64,000 nt of DNA from Arenibacter aquaticus. Its GTDB lineage: Bacteria > Bacteroidota > Bacteroidia > Flavobacteriales > Flavobacteriaceae. The translations under genes were made by a program, and so were the position numbers. The stretch lies in the NCBI RefSeq assembly GCF_003957295.1, contig NZ_RQPJ01000003.1:379135-443134 (forward strand). The letters are read 5' to 3'. Below, one piece after another: positions 1 through 8,394 of the stretch (position 1 is its first letter; every line of letters begins with the position of its first letter). The notes beneath the pieces were generated by a model. It saw nothing but the letters and a program-made list of their open reading frames with translations. It did no database searches and was not told the origin of the DNA.

Positions 1-22
1 TGCATTCAAAACAACTGGGGTG

Positions 23-234
23 GTCACTTCGACAGCATCCTTTTTCGGGACGACGAGAAGTCGCACATATTGGGTTTTGGTTACTACATATTATATTATT
101 GTCCAAAGCTGGGAAATTGTGGACTCAATTTATGTTTAGGCTGAGCTAGTTGTGTGATTTAGCTCATAGCATTTCTATTGTACGGGTATTCGTGAATCTT
201 CGATTTCTCCTCCCTATCGGTCGTTCGAAATGAC
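23..234 (+). repeat. MITE-like repeat unit 1
   Basis: The unit opens with GTCACTTCGACAG and closes with CGTTCGAAATGAC. The ends are imperfect inverted copies of each other (GTCAYTTCGA). The inside carries a GGGACGACGAGAAGTCGC block, a TAGCTGGGAAATT-like block and a closing block CTCCTCCCTATCGGTCG. A 13-bp direct repeat, ACTGGGGTGGTCA, sits at 14-26 and 233-245 across both edges. It reads better as head-to-tail junction sequence than as a target duplication. No protein is encoded here. Confidence 0.7.
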
Positions 235-318
235 TGGGGTGGTCATTCTGTTTTAAGGCGCTTTTCGAAACTTATTAATAAAAAACTAAATTTGGGTAAC
301 ACCAATTCCAGCTTCTAA

Positions 319-618
319 TTGTTTTACAATCATTTTGTATATATAACCACAAACGAACATCGTACAACCCTTTATATCGGGGTGACCAATAATATACAGC
401 GTAGGTTATCCCAGCACTATTTTGATAGTCAAAATTCCAAGAAATCTTTTGCGGGAAAATATAACTGCATTTATTTGGTGTATTACGAAGGCTTTGAAAG
501 CTCAAAAGATGCTATTGCGAGGGAAAAGGAAATTAAAAAGTGGCGAAGGGAAAAGAAGAAAAGTCTTGTTACTTCTTTTAATCCTAAGTGGGAAACCTTA
601 AACAATCAGATTATTTAA
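319..618 (+). CDS. GIY-YIG family endonuclease-like protein (99 aa)
   Basis: This is a small single-domain GIY-YIG protein. The N-terminus has the pattern FVYITTN...TLYIGVTNNIQRRLSQH, where YI and YIGVT stand for the GIY and YIG motifs and R28-R29 is the conserved arginine region. EKEIKKWRREKK follows near residues 70-80, as in the UvrC/YhbQ-like stand-alone nucleases common in Flavobacteriia. The only start in frame is TTG at 319, which directly follows a TAA stop. It is therefore either a TTG-started gene or one that lost a few N-terminal codons. It lies between repeat units 1 and 2 on the same strand as the repeats. The family is known to cut DNA; a role in spreading the flanking repeats is only a guess. 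Confidence 0.7.
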   Translation: MFYNHFVYITTNEHRTTLYIGVTNNIQRRLSQHYFDSQNSKKSFAGKYNCIYLVYYEGFESSKDAIAREKEIKKWRREKKKSLVTSFNPKWETLNNQII

Positions 619-639
619 TAGGATTATATTTCAGGGGCA

Positions 640-803
640 GTCACTTCGACAGAGTCCCTTTTCGGGACGACGAGAAGTCGCACATATTATGGTTTTGAAG
701 TATGAACATTTTTCATGTCCATAGCTGGGAAATTATTCAAACAATTGAGGTTTCGTTCAGCTACCTGTGAGATTTCTCCTCCCTATCGGTCGTTCGAAAT
801 GAT
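640..803 (+). repeat. MITE-like repeat unit 2
   Basis: Same ends as unit 1 (GTCACTTCGACAGAGTCCC at the left, CGTTCGAAATGAT at the right), with a shorter inside that lacks the 46-bp subrepeat. It starts 21 bp after the nuclease stop codon. Confidence 0.7.
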
Positions 804-811
804 TGTTTTAC

Positions 812-1114
812 GTCACTCCGACAGAGTCCCTTTTCGGGCGATTGAGAAGTCGTAAATATTGGTTTTCGTCATTGCACATTTTATCATTGTCCATAGCTGG
901 GAAATTATTCAAACAATTGAGGTTTCGTTCAGCTACCTGTGAGATTTAGCTCATAGCATTTCTATTGTACGGGTATTCGTGAACCTCAGGTTTAGCTTAT
1001 GCCGTATTTATTATTGGGGATTTTCGTAAACCTGCGGTTTAGCTCATGGCTTTGTTATTTCACGGGAATTCGTGTACCTACGGTTTCTCCTCCCTATCGG
1101 TCGTTCGAAATGAC
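812..1114 (+). repeat. MITE-like repeat unit 3 with internal 46-bp triplication
   Basis: Same ends as units 1 and 2. It is longer because a ~46-bp subrepeat of the form AGCTCAT...CGTGAACC...GGTTT occurs three times in a row (948-993, 994-1040, 1041-1084). Unit 1 holds one copy of the same subrepeat and unit 2 none. Confidence 0.7.
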
Positions 1115-1122
1115 TGTTTTAC

Positions 1123-1279
1123 GTCACTTCGACAGAGTCCCTTTTCGGGCGATTGAGGAGTCGTAAATATTAGTTTTCGTCATTGCACATTTTATCATTG
1201 TCCATAGCTGGGAAATTGTGGACTCAATTTATGTTTAGGCTGAGCTACTTGTGCGATTTCTCCCTAAGGTCGAAATGAC
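1123..1279 (+). repeat. MITE-like repeat unit 4, followed by a truncated fifth left end
   Basis: Left end GTCACTTCGACAGAGTCCC, right end shortened to AAGGTCGAAATGAC. A further left end (GTCACTTCGACAGAGTCC) begins at 1287 and stops after about 22 bp, so the array is broken there. Confidence 0.65.
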
Positions 1280-1405
1280 TAGAGTAGTCACTTCGACAGA
1301 GTCCTTTTAACAAAACTAATTTAACAACTAATGCTAGATTTTTAATTGGATAGGCTTGCCAGCACCACTACCTATTCCCTCCTGCTTTAACAACAGCAGT
1401 TTGGT

Positions 1406-2263
1406 TTAGAGTTCCAAAGATTTAAATTCCTGCGTCAAGGCTGTCAAGGAAGATTCCACGGCCATCCTCTCTAGGGAAGATGCCCCAACAAAGCCATGGG
1501 CATCCGTATTGGCAAGGATCACCCTTACATCATCCGGGGTATTGATGGGCCCGCCGTGCGCCAAGAAAATGATATCCGGATTGACCTTTCGGCCCGCTTC
1601 TATAATCTCCTGTGTCCTTTTTATGGCAAAATCCATGTCCACCGTGGCACCCACTACCCCGATGGATCCGCCCACCGTGGTGCCCACATGGGCTATAATG
1701 GCATCGGCACCTACCTCTGCCATCTGTACGGCCTCCTCGGGGGTAGCAACATATACACATGAGAAAAGATCCATTTCCGAGGCCAGGCGTACCATTTCCA
1801 CTTCCTTGTAGAAGCCCATCCCGGTCTCCTCTAGGATGTCCCTAAAATTACCGTCCACAATGGAATGGGTAGGAAAATTATTGACCCCGGAGAAGCCCAT
1901 GGCCTTTACCTGTTGCAAAAAATGCCACATACGCCTTCTAGGATCGGATCCGTGTACCCCACAGAATACGGGGATCTCCTCCACTACTGGCAATACCTCA
2001 AACTCCCCGATCTCCATGGCCACCCCATTGGCATCGCCATAGGCCATTAGTCCCGCAGTGGAGCCGTGGCCGGACATCCTAAAGCGCCCGGAGTTGTATA
2101 TGATCAGAAAATCGGCCCCGCCCTTTTCAATGAATTTGGCACTGATACCCGTTCCTGCTCCGGCGCCTATGATGGCCTTCTTTTGGGCCAGAGTCTTTTT
2201 CAATCGCTCTCTTACTTCTTCTCTGGTATAGGGGTTTCCCTTTCCAGTCCATTTATTTGGCAT
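1406..2263 (-). CDS. PEP-hydrolase-like TIM-barrel protein (Tm-1 C-terminal-type domain)
   Basis: 285 aa from the ATG at 2263, giving MPNKWTGKGNPYTREEV. A longer reading back to 2365 would overlap the upstream gene, so the internal ATG is preferred; it leaves a 37-bp gap and has an A-rich leader. Visible features are KKAIIGAGAGTGISAKF near residue 27, SGRFRMSGHGS, GVNNFPTHSIVDG, IIAHVGTTVGGSIG and FLAHGGPI near the end, which are the glycine/histidine-rich loops of the PEP_hydrolase/TIM-barrel family (PF09370). The true substrate is not established for most members. It follows a UPF0261 gene in the same operon, and the two are fused in plant Tm-1, so they probably form one complex. The GC content looks higher than in the PUL genes. 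Confidence 0.8.
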   Translation of the reverse strand: MPNKWTGKGNPYTREEVRERLKKTLAQKKAIIGAGAGTGISAKFIEKGGADFLIIYNSGRFRMSGHGSTAGLMAYGDANGVAMEIGEFEVLPVVEEIPVFCGVHGSDPRRRMWHFLQQVKAMGFSGVNNFPTHSIVDGNFRDILEETGMGFYKEVEMVRLASEMDLFSCVYVATPEEAVQMAEVGADAIIAHVGTTVGGSIGVVGATVDMDFAIKRTQEIIEAGRKVNPDIIFLAHGGPINTPDDVRVILANTDAHGFVGASSLERMAVESSLTALTQEFKSLEL

Positions 2264-2300
2264 ATCGTCTTTTATTTTTGTTGTATTTGGTTTTTGTATA

Positions 2301-3530
2301 TTATTTCTCTTGTTGCAGTAATCCCAATAAACGCTCCACCAAGGCCTCGGCAAAGGCCGTGTCATTGATATGGGCGTCCACCTCCATGACCCCTATTTGG
2401 CCATCGGCGCTATCCTTTATGGCTCCGAACAGGGCCGTATCCGCTTCGGGATCATAAAAAATATCCCCTTCACTGTCCACCTGGGATATCCCTTTTAGCG
2501 GGATCATGATTTCTGCAGCGGCCTTGGCCTCTTTTAGCTTGTCTACCAACTGTTTTCCCAGGGCCTGGTTCTCCGCAACATTGGTGCGCATCAGGGTAAC
2601 GTCCGGCGCCCAACTGTAGAGCTGTCGGGACCTGTACTGCTCGGGAAGCGTGTCCATTTGTGCAAAGTTCACCATGTCCAGACATCCGGGCACCACAATC
2701 TGTGGTATCCCCATTTCCGACGCTGCCGTGAGTCGGTCTGGTCCTGCGCTCAAAATGCCCCCGCACAGTTCATCGGCCAATTCGGTGGTGGTAACGTCCA
2801 ACACCGCATCAAAGACCCCTTCTCGGATCAGCGATTCCATGGTGGCCCCGCCCACTCCGGTGGCATGGAAGGCCATTACCTCGTACCCCTTAGCCTTTAA
2901 CAGTTCGGTACACTTGTCCACACACTTGGTGGTATTCCCGAACATACTGATGGCAATATTCTTTTTGGTCTCCTCCGAGGCGTCCTCCTTGGTATCCGCC
3001 ATGGCAACGATGGCCGATGCCGCCTGCCGTATCAACAGCCTACTAATGCTATTGAGGCCGGCCACGTCCACTACCGAGGACATCAGGGTAATGTCCTTTA
3101 CCCCTATCTGCCTGGAAAGGTCCTTGGCCACTACCGTGCTAAGGCAGAATTTGGGGATGCCCAGCGGCACTGCCTGCATGGCCTCCAGGATGATATAGGT
3201 TCCTCCTCCCCCGCCCATGCCGATGACGCCCTTGATCTTGTCCTTGTCGGCAAGCTCCTTCAGGATGGCTGCGGCGCCCTTGCCCATCAATTCTACCGCC
3301 CTGCCCCTATCGTTGGAATTGCGGATGGATTCCAAGTCCGATCCCGAGGCCTGTGCCACGGCGTCATGGTCCACATCAATGGGAAAATCCACCGAAGTCT
3401 CCATGACCCCGGTGTTTATGGTGATCACCTGCTGGTCCTGCGCTTTGAGATTTTTTAGGAGGTAGGAAAAATCCTCCCCCTTGGTATCAAAGCAGCCCAG
3501 CATTACTATACTTTTATCAGAGGTCGCCAT
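2301..3530 (-). CDS. UPF0261 / Tm-1-like ATP-binding domain protein
   Basis: 409 aa, the usual length for the UPF0261 (PF06792) family. It opens SIVMLGCFDTKGEDFSYL, the family hallmark. It continues with GVIGMGGGGGTYIILEAM (a glycine-rich loop suited to nucleotide binding), SMFGNTTKCVDKC, FHATGVGGATMESLI and IVVPGCLDMVNF. Homologues bind ATP in tomato Tm-1; their bacterial role is unknown. Transcription runs Dabb gene (6 bp away), this gene, then the TIM-barrel gene. No signal peptide is seen, so it should be cytoplasmic. Codon choice is GC-rich compared with the PUL. The family call is secure; the function is not. Confidence 0.88.
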   Translation of the reverse strand: MATSDKSIVMLGCFDTKGEDFSYLLKNLKAQDQQVITINTGVMETSVDFPIDVDHDAVAQASGSDLESIRNSNDRGRAVELMGKGAAAILKELADKDKIKGVIGMGGGGGTYIILEAMQAVPLGIPKFCLSTVVAKDLSRQIGVKDITLMSSVVDVAGLNSISRLLIRQAASAIVAMADTKEDASEETKKNIAISMFGNTTKCVDKCTELLKAKGYEVMAFHATGVGGATMESLIREGVFDAVLDVTTTELADELCGGILSAGPDRLTAASEMGIPQIVVPGCLDMVNFAQMDTLPEQYRSRQLYSWAPDVTLMRTNVAENQALGKQLVDKLKEAKAAAEIMIPLKGISQVDSEGDIFYDPEADTALFGAIKDSADGQIGVMEVDAHINDTAFAEALVERLLGLLQQEK

Positions 3531-3536
3531 AAGTTT

Positions 3537-3842
3537 TTATTTGGATTGCACGTTGAAATCGAACACCACTACACGCTCCAATTTTGGCACTACCAGCTCC
3601 TTGACCTTTTCGTGTATGGGATGTGGCAGATAGGCCTCCCTGGATTCGGGACTGTCAAAGGTCATGATAAATCCGTGGGTATAGCCATCGTTCAGCCCTT
3701 CCGTACTGTCATAGGATCCGTGCTCCATCTCCAAAAGACCGGGTATCTGCCCCACCATAGCCTGCATGGTGGCAAAACAATTCGCTATCTCCGCCTCACT
3801 TATCCCATCCTTGAACTGGAACATTCCATAATGTCTGGTCAT
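3537..3842 (-). CDS. Dabb (stress-responsive A/B barrel) domain protein
   Basis: 101 aa forming one ferredoxin-like Dabb domain: MTRHYGMFQFKDGISEAEI at the start, then GYTHGFIMTFDSPESREAYL and HPIHEKVKELVVPKLERVVVFDF at the end. These positions match the family pattern of an early FK segment, the central hydrophobic strand and the HPxH segment. Dabb proteins dimerize and often bind or modify small hydrophobic or sugar-derived molecules, but no catalytic role can be read here. It sits between the cytochrome lipoprotein and the UPF0261 gene, 6 bp from the latter, so it is almost surely co-transcribed. Confidence 0.8.
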   Translation of the reverse strand: MTRHYGMFQFKDGISEAEIANCFATMQAMVGQIPGLLEMEHGSYDSTEGLNDGYTHGFIMTFDSPESREAYLPHPIHEKVKELVVPKLERVVVFDFNVQSK

Positions 3843-3864
3843 AATCTAGTTTTTTATTTACTGT

Positions 3865-6800
3865 CTAATTTAAAGTTTTTATATAAGCGAGCAAATCCGA
3901 AACCTGTTCCTCCGAATAATTGTCTATCAGCCCCTTGGGCATAAAGGAGCGACCCCCCAAAAAGCCTTCGGAATCAATTTCCGATACTTGGATAAACTGA
4001 CTACTGCCGCCCATAAATCCTAGGGTAGTCCCCCTATTATCCCTTTTCACCAGGTAGCCCTCTAAATTGGAGCCGTCCTTCTTGGTTACCCTATATACCG
4101 CATAACTACCTTCCACAGCAGCGTCCGGATTCAAGATAGCTGTTAAAAGGGCCTCGTTTTCGCGCATTGCCGATCCGTCCAATGCCGGGGCAAAATCGTG
4201 TCCCTTGTCGCCCACACTGTGGCACATAAGACAGGTCTGGAAAAGTTTTTCGCCATTTTCAGGATTTCCTCCCCCTTTTTCGGCAATGGCCATAAATCGT
4301 TGCAATTTGGACTGGAAGGCTTTCTTTTCGGCATCTATCCTGTTTTTCACCTGATCAAAAAGTTGTATCCCCCTTGTGTCTTCCTGGTCCGACTTAAAGA
4401 CCTTTTCCGCACTGGAAAGGTTGAATTCTTCCGAGGTCAAAGCCCCCGCTTCAAAAAGCTGCTTAAGTAGGGTACTGCCCACTTCGGAGTTGGACAATTT
4501 TCCAGTAACAGATTTCTTCTGCGACTGGTCCAACTTGGGCATCCAATTATTTATAACCTTACTGGCCCCTTTCATATCGGTCTTTGCCAGCGCTTGGATA
4601 GCTTCTGCCCTCAGATCCAATTCCAAGGTTTTCATTTTAGCGATCCGCTCAAAAATGGCCCTATTCTCTTTAGGCTGTCCAACCAATGCCAGCATGGCCA
4701 GCTTGATCGTTTCCGAAGGGGAGTCCTCACTTACAAACGGAACTACCTTATCCCTCAAGGTATGGATACCCAATTTCCCTATGGCCTCCAAACCTAAATT
4801 TTGTTGTGATTTATCACTGCTTTTCAGCAAATGCCCAATGGGCTTTATCAATGCACTGGTAAGTTCCTTGGATTGCACCTTGGACAGGTTTTTTAGGGTG
4901 AGGGAAACATGTTCCTCTGCCTTGTCCACATTTTGCAGAACGGGCCGCATCAGACTCTCTACCTGCTTGTTCTCCAGCATTCCTGCCACGATTATAAAGG
5001 TGGGCTCGTCCAGATCCTTATTGTCCGCTTTCTTCCAAAGGTCCATAAATACCGTTTCCCGTTCCTCCTTTGGCAATGCCTGACTGGCCCATATTAAATT
5101 GGCCGTGGCGTATTGGGATGCATTGGGAGATGCAATAAAATTCAACAATTCCTTGGGATAGTTCTCTAGGGCCTTACGGGCCAAATACCTTTCAAAATTA
5201 CGCTCGTAGGCCCCTCCCATGTCGTTGCCTTCAAGTGGTGGCTTACAGGCAGCTACCAATAGGGCTATGGTCTCTGGATTTGCCGTTCTTGCCGCATCCA
5301 AGGTCCGTAGTACCTGTGACCTTACCATGGGGTTTTGGTCCTTGGAAGGTTTTTCCAATAGCTGGGCCAATGTTTTGGCATCCAAGGAAAAGGATTCCAG
5401 GGCACGGACAGCTTCCCTTCTAAGGTTATCGTCTTGGGTCGCCAATAGGGTCTCCATTAGTCCTTGGTCGTAGTGGTTTATTCCCTCAAGCGACCAGAGG
5501 GCCATGATACGGGTAATTTCGTCCTGTTGGCTATCCGAAACCAGCTGTACAAGGTCCTTGGTCAATGCCTTGGTCTCCCCAATAGGGCGATCTGATATCT
5601 GGTGCCAGGCGGCACGCTTGGCCCATATGGAGGGGGACTTAAGATAGCCTACAAGTTCACCGGTCTTTACCTCATAGAAATTGGGGATCTCCCTAGGCTT
5701 TTGGGATTTATGACGGATCCTCCATATGCGACCATGGGATTTGTCCCGGTCCGGGTGTGATGTGTCCACCTCGTTATGGGAAACAATTTTATTGTACCAA
5801 TCGGCAATATAAAGACAACCGTCAGGTCCAAATTCCATATTCACCGGTCGGAACCAGTCATCATCCGATGTCAAGAAACTCGGAAGGAGTTCGGCCGACA
5901 CCGAGCCGTCTTCGTTACGTACTATTTTAACGGCATTGATCTCACTGGTAATGGGATTGGCAATAAAGGCCACATCTTTCCATTCACTGGGAAAAGAGCC
6001 TTGTACATCATCTGCAAAGGCAACGCCCGACATGCCCGTTCCGCCAACACGGAATTTGTGCAGTTCCGGCATAAATGGCTGGTAAGGCCTTAGACGTTGC
6101 ATACCTATACCGGGGAAACCGGTCCCTGGTTCCATGGGTACGACCGAATACCCCAAATCATTGGCTTCCATTCCATACCATTGGCCATTACCCCGTAACT
6201 TAAAGCCCCAGATATTGTTCAATCCGGCGTTTACCAGTTCTATCTTTTTTGCATCCATGGAGAATTTTGCAATTTTACTGAAGTCAAGACGTATTTTGGC
6301 GTCGCTCTTAAGTGAGCTCACCTCACCTTTGTTCAGGGCCCCTTGGCTAAAATGTATCCAATCTCCCGGGCCGCGGACCAAAACATGGGCCATGGTATGG
6401 GTATCGGTAAAGCCAAAGCCGGTGAACAAGGGCGTACGCTTGTCCGACTTTCCGTCATTGTCCGTATCCTCCAGAAAGAAAAGCTCTGATCCCTGGGCCA
6501 CATAGGTACCATTCTTATAGGGCAATATACTCTGTGGTATGGCAAGTCCGTCTGCCCATACATTGGTCTTGACATTATTTTTTTCGTAGAGTCCGGATAG
6601 TACCAATATTTTATCCTTTCCTTTGGTCTTCCCGCGGTACAGGTCTAGAATTCTTCTAAAATTAGGGTCTTTTTCCTGGGCTGCCGGATCGTCCATTAGC
6701 TTGAGCAAATCCCGCCAAGCGATATCGGATACCGGATCTAAGGGATACATCTCCGCCGTTTGCGTCCACAATCTGCCTGCATCGTCAAATGCCATATGGA

Positions 6801-7050
6801 TGGGGTTTACCACGCCGTCCTTTTCACTGGCCACCAACTCTACCACAAAACCTTCTGGTACATTAAAGCCCGCCAGTTCCTCTTGGGGCGAAAGTATTGC
6901 TGTCCGTGACGAATGCGTTTTTTTGTTGAGGGCCGGATATTTACTTGCATTAGTATCCCCTGAATTGGCCATATCCGATTTATCCTTACATCCCAAGCAA
7001 GTTAAGGCCAATACAAAGCCATATAAAAGTAGTTTCCTTTTAATTCCCAT
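3865..7050 (-). CDS. PVC-type heme-binding lipoprotein (beta-propeller, HEAT-like repeats, C-terminal cytochrome c)
   Basis: 1061 aa. The N-terminus is a lipoprotein signal with lipobox LTCLGC near residue 21, so it is likely membrane-anchored in the periplasm or on the outer membrane. Residues ~55-450 match the membrane-bound dehydrogenase/propeller domain of planctomycete-type proteins (GFVVELVASEKDGVVNPIHM, MEFGPDGCLYIADWYNKIVS). The middle (~460-880) is alpha-helical and HEAT-like. The C-terminus is a c-type cytochrome with CLMCH at 940-944 and a likely axial methionine in GGRSFMPKG. Such proteins are thought to oxidize sugars or sugar alcohols and pass electrons through heme. It is followed by the Dabb, UPF0261 and TIM-barrel genes and preceded by a DUF1080 hydrolase gene, which suggests a 3-keto-sugar-type pathway. 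The electron donor cannot be told from sequence. Confidence 0.85.
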   Translation of the reverse strand: MGIKRKLLLYGFVLALTCLGCKDKSDMANSGDTNASKYPALNKKTHSSRTAILSPQEELAGFNVPEGFVVELVASEKDGVVNPIHMAFDDAGRLWTQTAEMYPLDPVSDIAWRDLLKLMDDPAAQEKDPNFRRILDLYRGKTKGKDKILVLSGLYEKNNVKTNVWADGLAIPQSILPYKNGTYVAQGSELFFLEDTDNDGKSDKRTPLFTGFGFTDTHTMAHVLVRGPGDWIHFSQGALNKGEVSSLKSDAKIRLDFSKIAKFSMDAKKIELVNAGLNNIWGFKLRGNGQWYGMEANDLGYSVVPMEPGTGFPGIGMQRLRPYQPFMPELHKFRVGGTGMSGVAFADDVQGSFPSEWKDVAFIANPITSEINAVKIVRNEDGSVSAELLPSFLTSDDDWFRPVNMEFGPDGCLYIADWYNKIVSHNEVDTSHPDRDKSHGRIWRIRHKSQKPREIPNFYEVKTGELVGYLKSPSIWAKRAAWHQISDRPIGETKALTKDLVQLVSDSQQDEITRIMALWSLEGINHYDQGLMETLLATQDDNLRREAVRALESFSLDAKTLAQLLEKPSKDQNPMVRSQVLRTLDAARTANPETIALLVAACKPPLEGNDMGGAYERNFERYLARKALENYPKELLNFIASPNASQYATANLIWASQALPKEERETVFMDLWKKADNKDLDEPTFIIVAGMLENKQVESLMRPVLQNVDKAEEHVSLTLKNLSKVQSKELTSALIKPIGHLLKSSDKSQQNLGLEAIGKLGIHTLRDKVVPFVSEDSPSETIKLAMLALVGQPKENRAIFERIAKMKTLELDLRAEAIQALAKTDMKGASKVINNWMPKLDQSQKKSVTGKLSNSEVGSTLLKQLFEAGALTSEEFNLSSAEKVFKSDQEDTRGIQLFDQVKNRIDAEKKAFQSKLQRFMAIAEKGGGNPENGEKLFQTCLMCHSVGDKGHDFAPALDGSAMRENEALLTAILNPDAAVEGSYAVYRVTKKDGSNLEGYLVKRDNRGTTLGFMGGSSQFIQVSEIDSEGFLGGRSFMPKGLIDNYSEEQVSDLLAYIKTLN

Positions 7051-7082
7051 CTGTTTTCCTAAATTAATAATAATTATATGCC

Positions 7083-7814
7083 CTAAAGCTCCGTGATTGT
7101 TATATGCTTAAATTCTACCTTGGCATTTCCCCCACTGTGCAGTTGGATGCCTATCACCCCTTTTGCCGGAATATTAGGGTCTTTTTCAATATACTCGGCA
7201 GTTTTAACGCCATTGATATAGGTTACATGCTTGTTGCCTATACATCTAACAATATAACTGTTCCAACCTTCCTCGTTCAGAATATGTTTTAGGGTTTCAA
7301 GTTCACCGCCCAGGAGTTTGCCCCTACGGTGCTCATCATAAATATCGCCCCAATACCCCTTGCCTATGTCGGCCTGGTAGCCGATTATCTTATTGCCCTC
7401 TATAATGGATCGGTATTGGATACCACTATTGATAAGGCCCTGGTCATGGTCTCCGGTAATACGGAACAAGCAACGGAACTCAAAGTCGCCATAGCTTTCA
7501 GTAGTATACAAATAGGTATTCGTTGGGATCTTGGTTACCCCATCCCCCCCGGTAATGACACCATCTACAACGGACCAAAATTTGGCGTTTTCCTTCTTTA
7601 CGGGCTTCCAGCCGTTAAGTGTTGCCCCATCGAAAAGGGAAGTTGTGGAAGTCGTGGTTTGAGCACTACAGTAAAAGCTCGTCAATAGGGCTATTAAGAG
7701 AATAGGTAGTTTATTTCCTAAAACGCATTGCCCTTTTTCCCAAAGGAATCTGCCTGCATTTTCCTTTTTCGCATACGGCTCCCTATATAAACCATTGTCT
7801 TTACTGATTTTCAT
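7083..7814 (-). CDS. DUF1080 / 3-keto-disaccharide hydrolase-like secreted protein
   Basis: 243 aa. After residue ~50 it is a concanavalin-like DUF1080 domain (PF06439): SLFDGATLNGWKPV, GDFEFRCLFRIT, GLINSGIQYRS, GYQADIGKGYWG and GVIGIQLHSGG. A hydrophobic segment LPILLIALLTSFYCSAQ ends in a plausible signal cleavage site, but about 34 residues precede it, which is long for a signal peptide. No in-frame ATG or GTG lies closer, so the start may be a rare codon or the N-terminus may be altered. It is the first gene of the minus-strand operon that includes the cytochrome lipoprotein. Recent family work assigns hydrolysis of 3-keto-glycosides; applying that here is inference. Confidence 0.8.
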   Translation of the reverse strand: MKISKDNGLYREPYAKKENAGRFLWEKGQCVLGNKLPILLIALLTSFYCSAQTTTSTTSLFDGATLNGWKPVKKENAKFWSVVDGVITGGDGVTKIPTNTYLYTTESYGDFEFRCLFRITGDHDQGLINSGIQYRSIIEGNKIIGYQADIGKGYWGDIYDEHRRGKLLGGELETLKHILNEEGWNSYIVRCIGNKHVTYINGVKTAEYIEKDPNIPAKGVIGIQLHSGGNAKVEFKHITITEL

Positions 7815-8054
7815 ATTTTGATATTTTAAGGTTTTCTACAATTTATAAAAATCATTGAATTCAATAATAAGCATACGGTAAAAAAGCAATTTAGTGGCAA
7901 CTTATGAATGATTGAAAAAATGCCAATCATAAATTCCCATCATTTGCGCCTTTATTACTTAGGTATAAAAGTAACCGTTTTACCGATTGGTTTTTGATTG
8001 TCCTAAAGTAGGACTAGAATTGAAAATTAAACAGATTTGCAACACTTAATATAT

Positions 8055-8081
8055 CCCAATTTTAGTATTGGGACGTCCCAA
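8055..8081. promoter_or_regulatory. Candidate operator: overlapping CCCAA/TTGGG palindromes
   Basis: CCCAATTTTAGTATTGGG is directly overlapped by TTGGGACGTCCCAA, so three alternating half-sites share the TTGGG core. It lies about 240 bp upstream of the DUF1080 start at 7814. A perfect 14-bp palindrome in an AT-rich gap is typical of a dimeric repressor or activator site; the binding protein is unknown. Confidence 0.4.
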
Positions 8082-8394
8082 AAGCCCAAAAAACGGTACT
8101 TTTAAGGGATAAGACACCACACAAAGGAGATGGACCTTAAGGTAAAATTTCCCTCTTTCAACTCTCCATTACCCCTATACACCTATAGAAATGGAGGGAG
8201 TAGTTGGGCAAGATTTCTACGCCCGCCCTTAACGGATACGGGTGGGCAAGCGTCGGAGCAATTAAATCTTGATTATCGAGTAAAAATTAGATTAATCTTA
8301 AAATTTTTATGTGAATTGGAAAAATAGAATAAACTATCCCACAGTTTGTGCTATGTTCATTTTTTGCATCGCCCAAAAAACGACCAGGGCCGAA

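Noticed and set aside
1-1310. Repeats near a nuclease as a CRISPR or phage-defence locus
   Set aside because: Units have inverted ends and similar insides, no unique spacers, and the nuclease is a lone GIY-YIG protein.
2264-2365. Longer N-terminus for the TIM-barrel protein (start at 2365)
   Set aside because: It would overlap the upstream UPF0261 gene, and the extra residues do not resemble the family; the ATG at 2263 fits better.
8130-8327. 65-codon open frame on the plus strand
   Set aside because: No domain, no relatives recognised and no promoter context; probably accidental.
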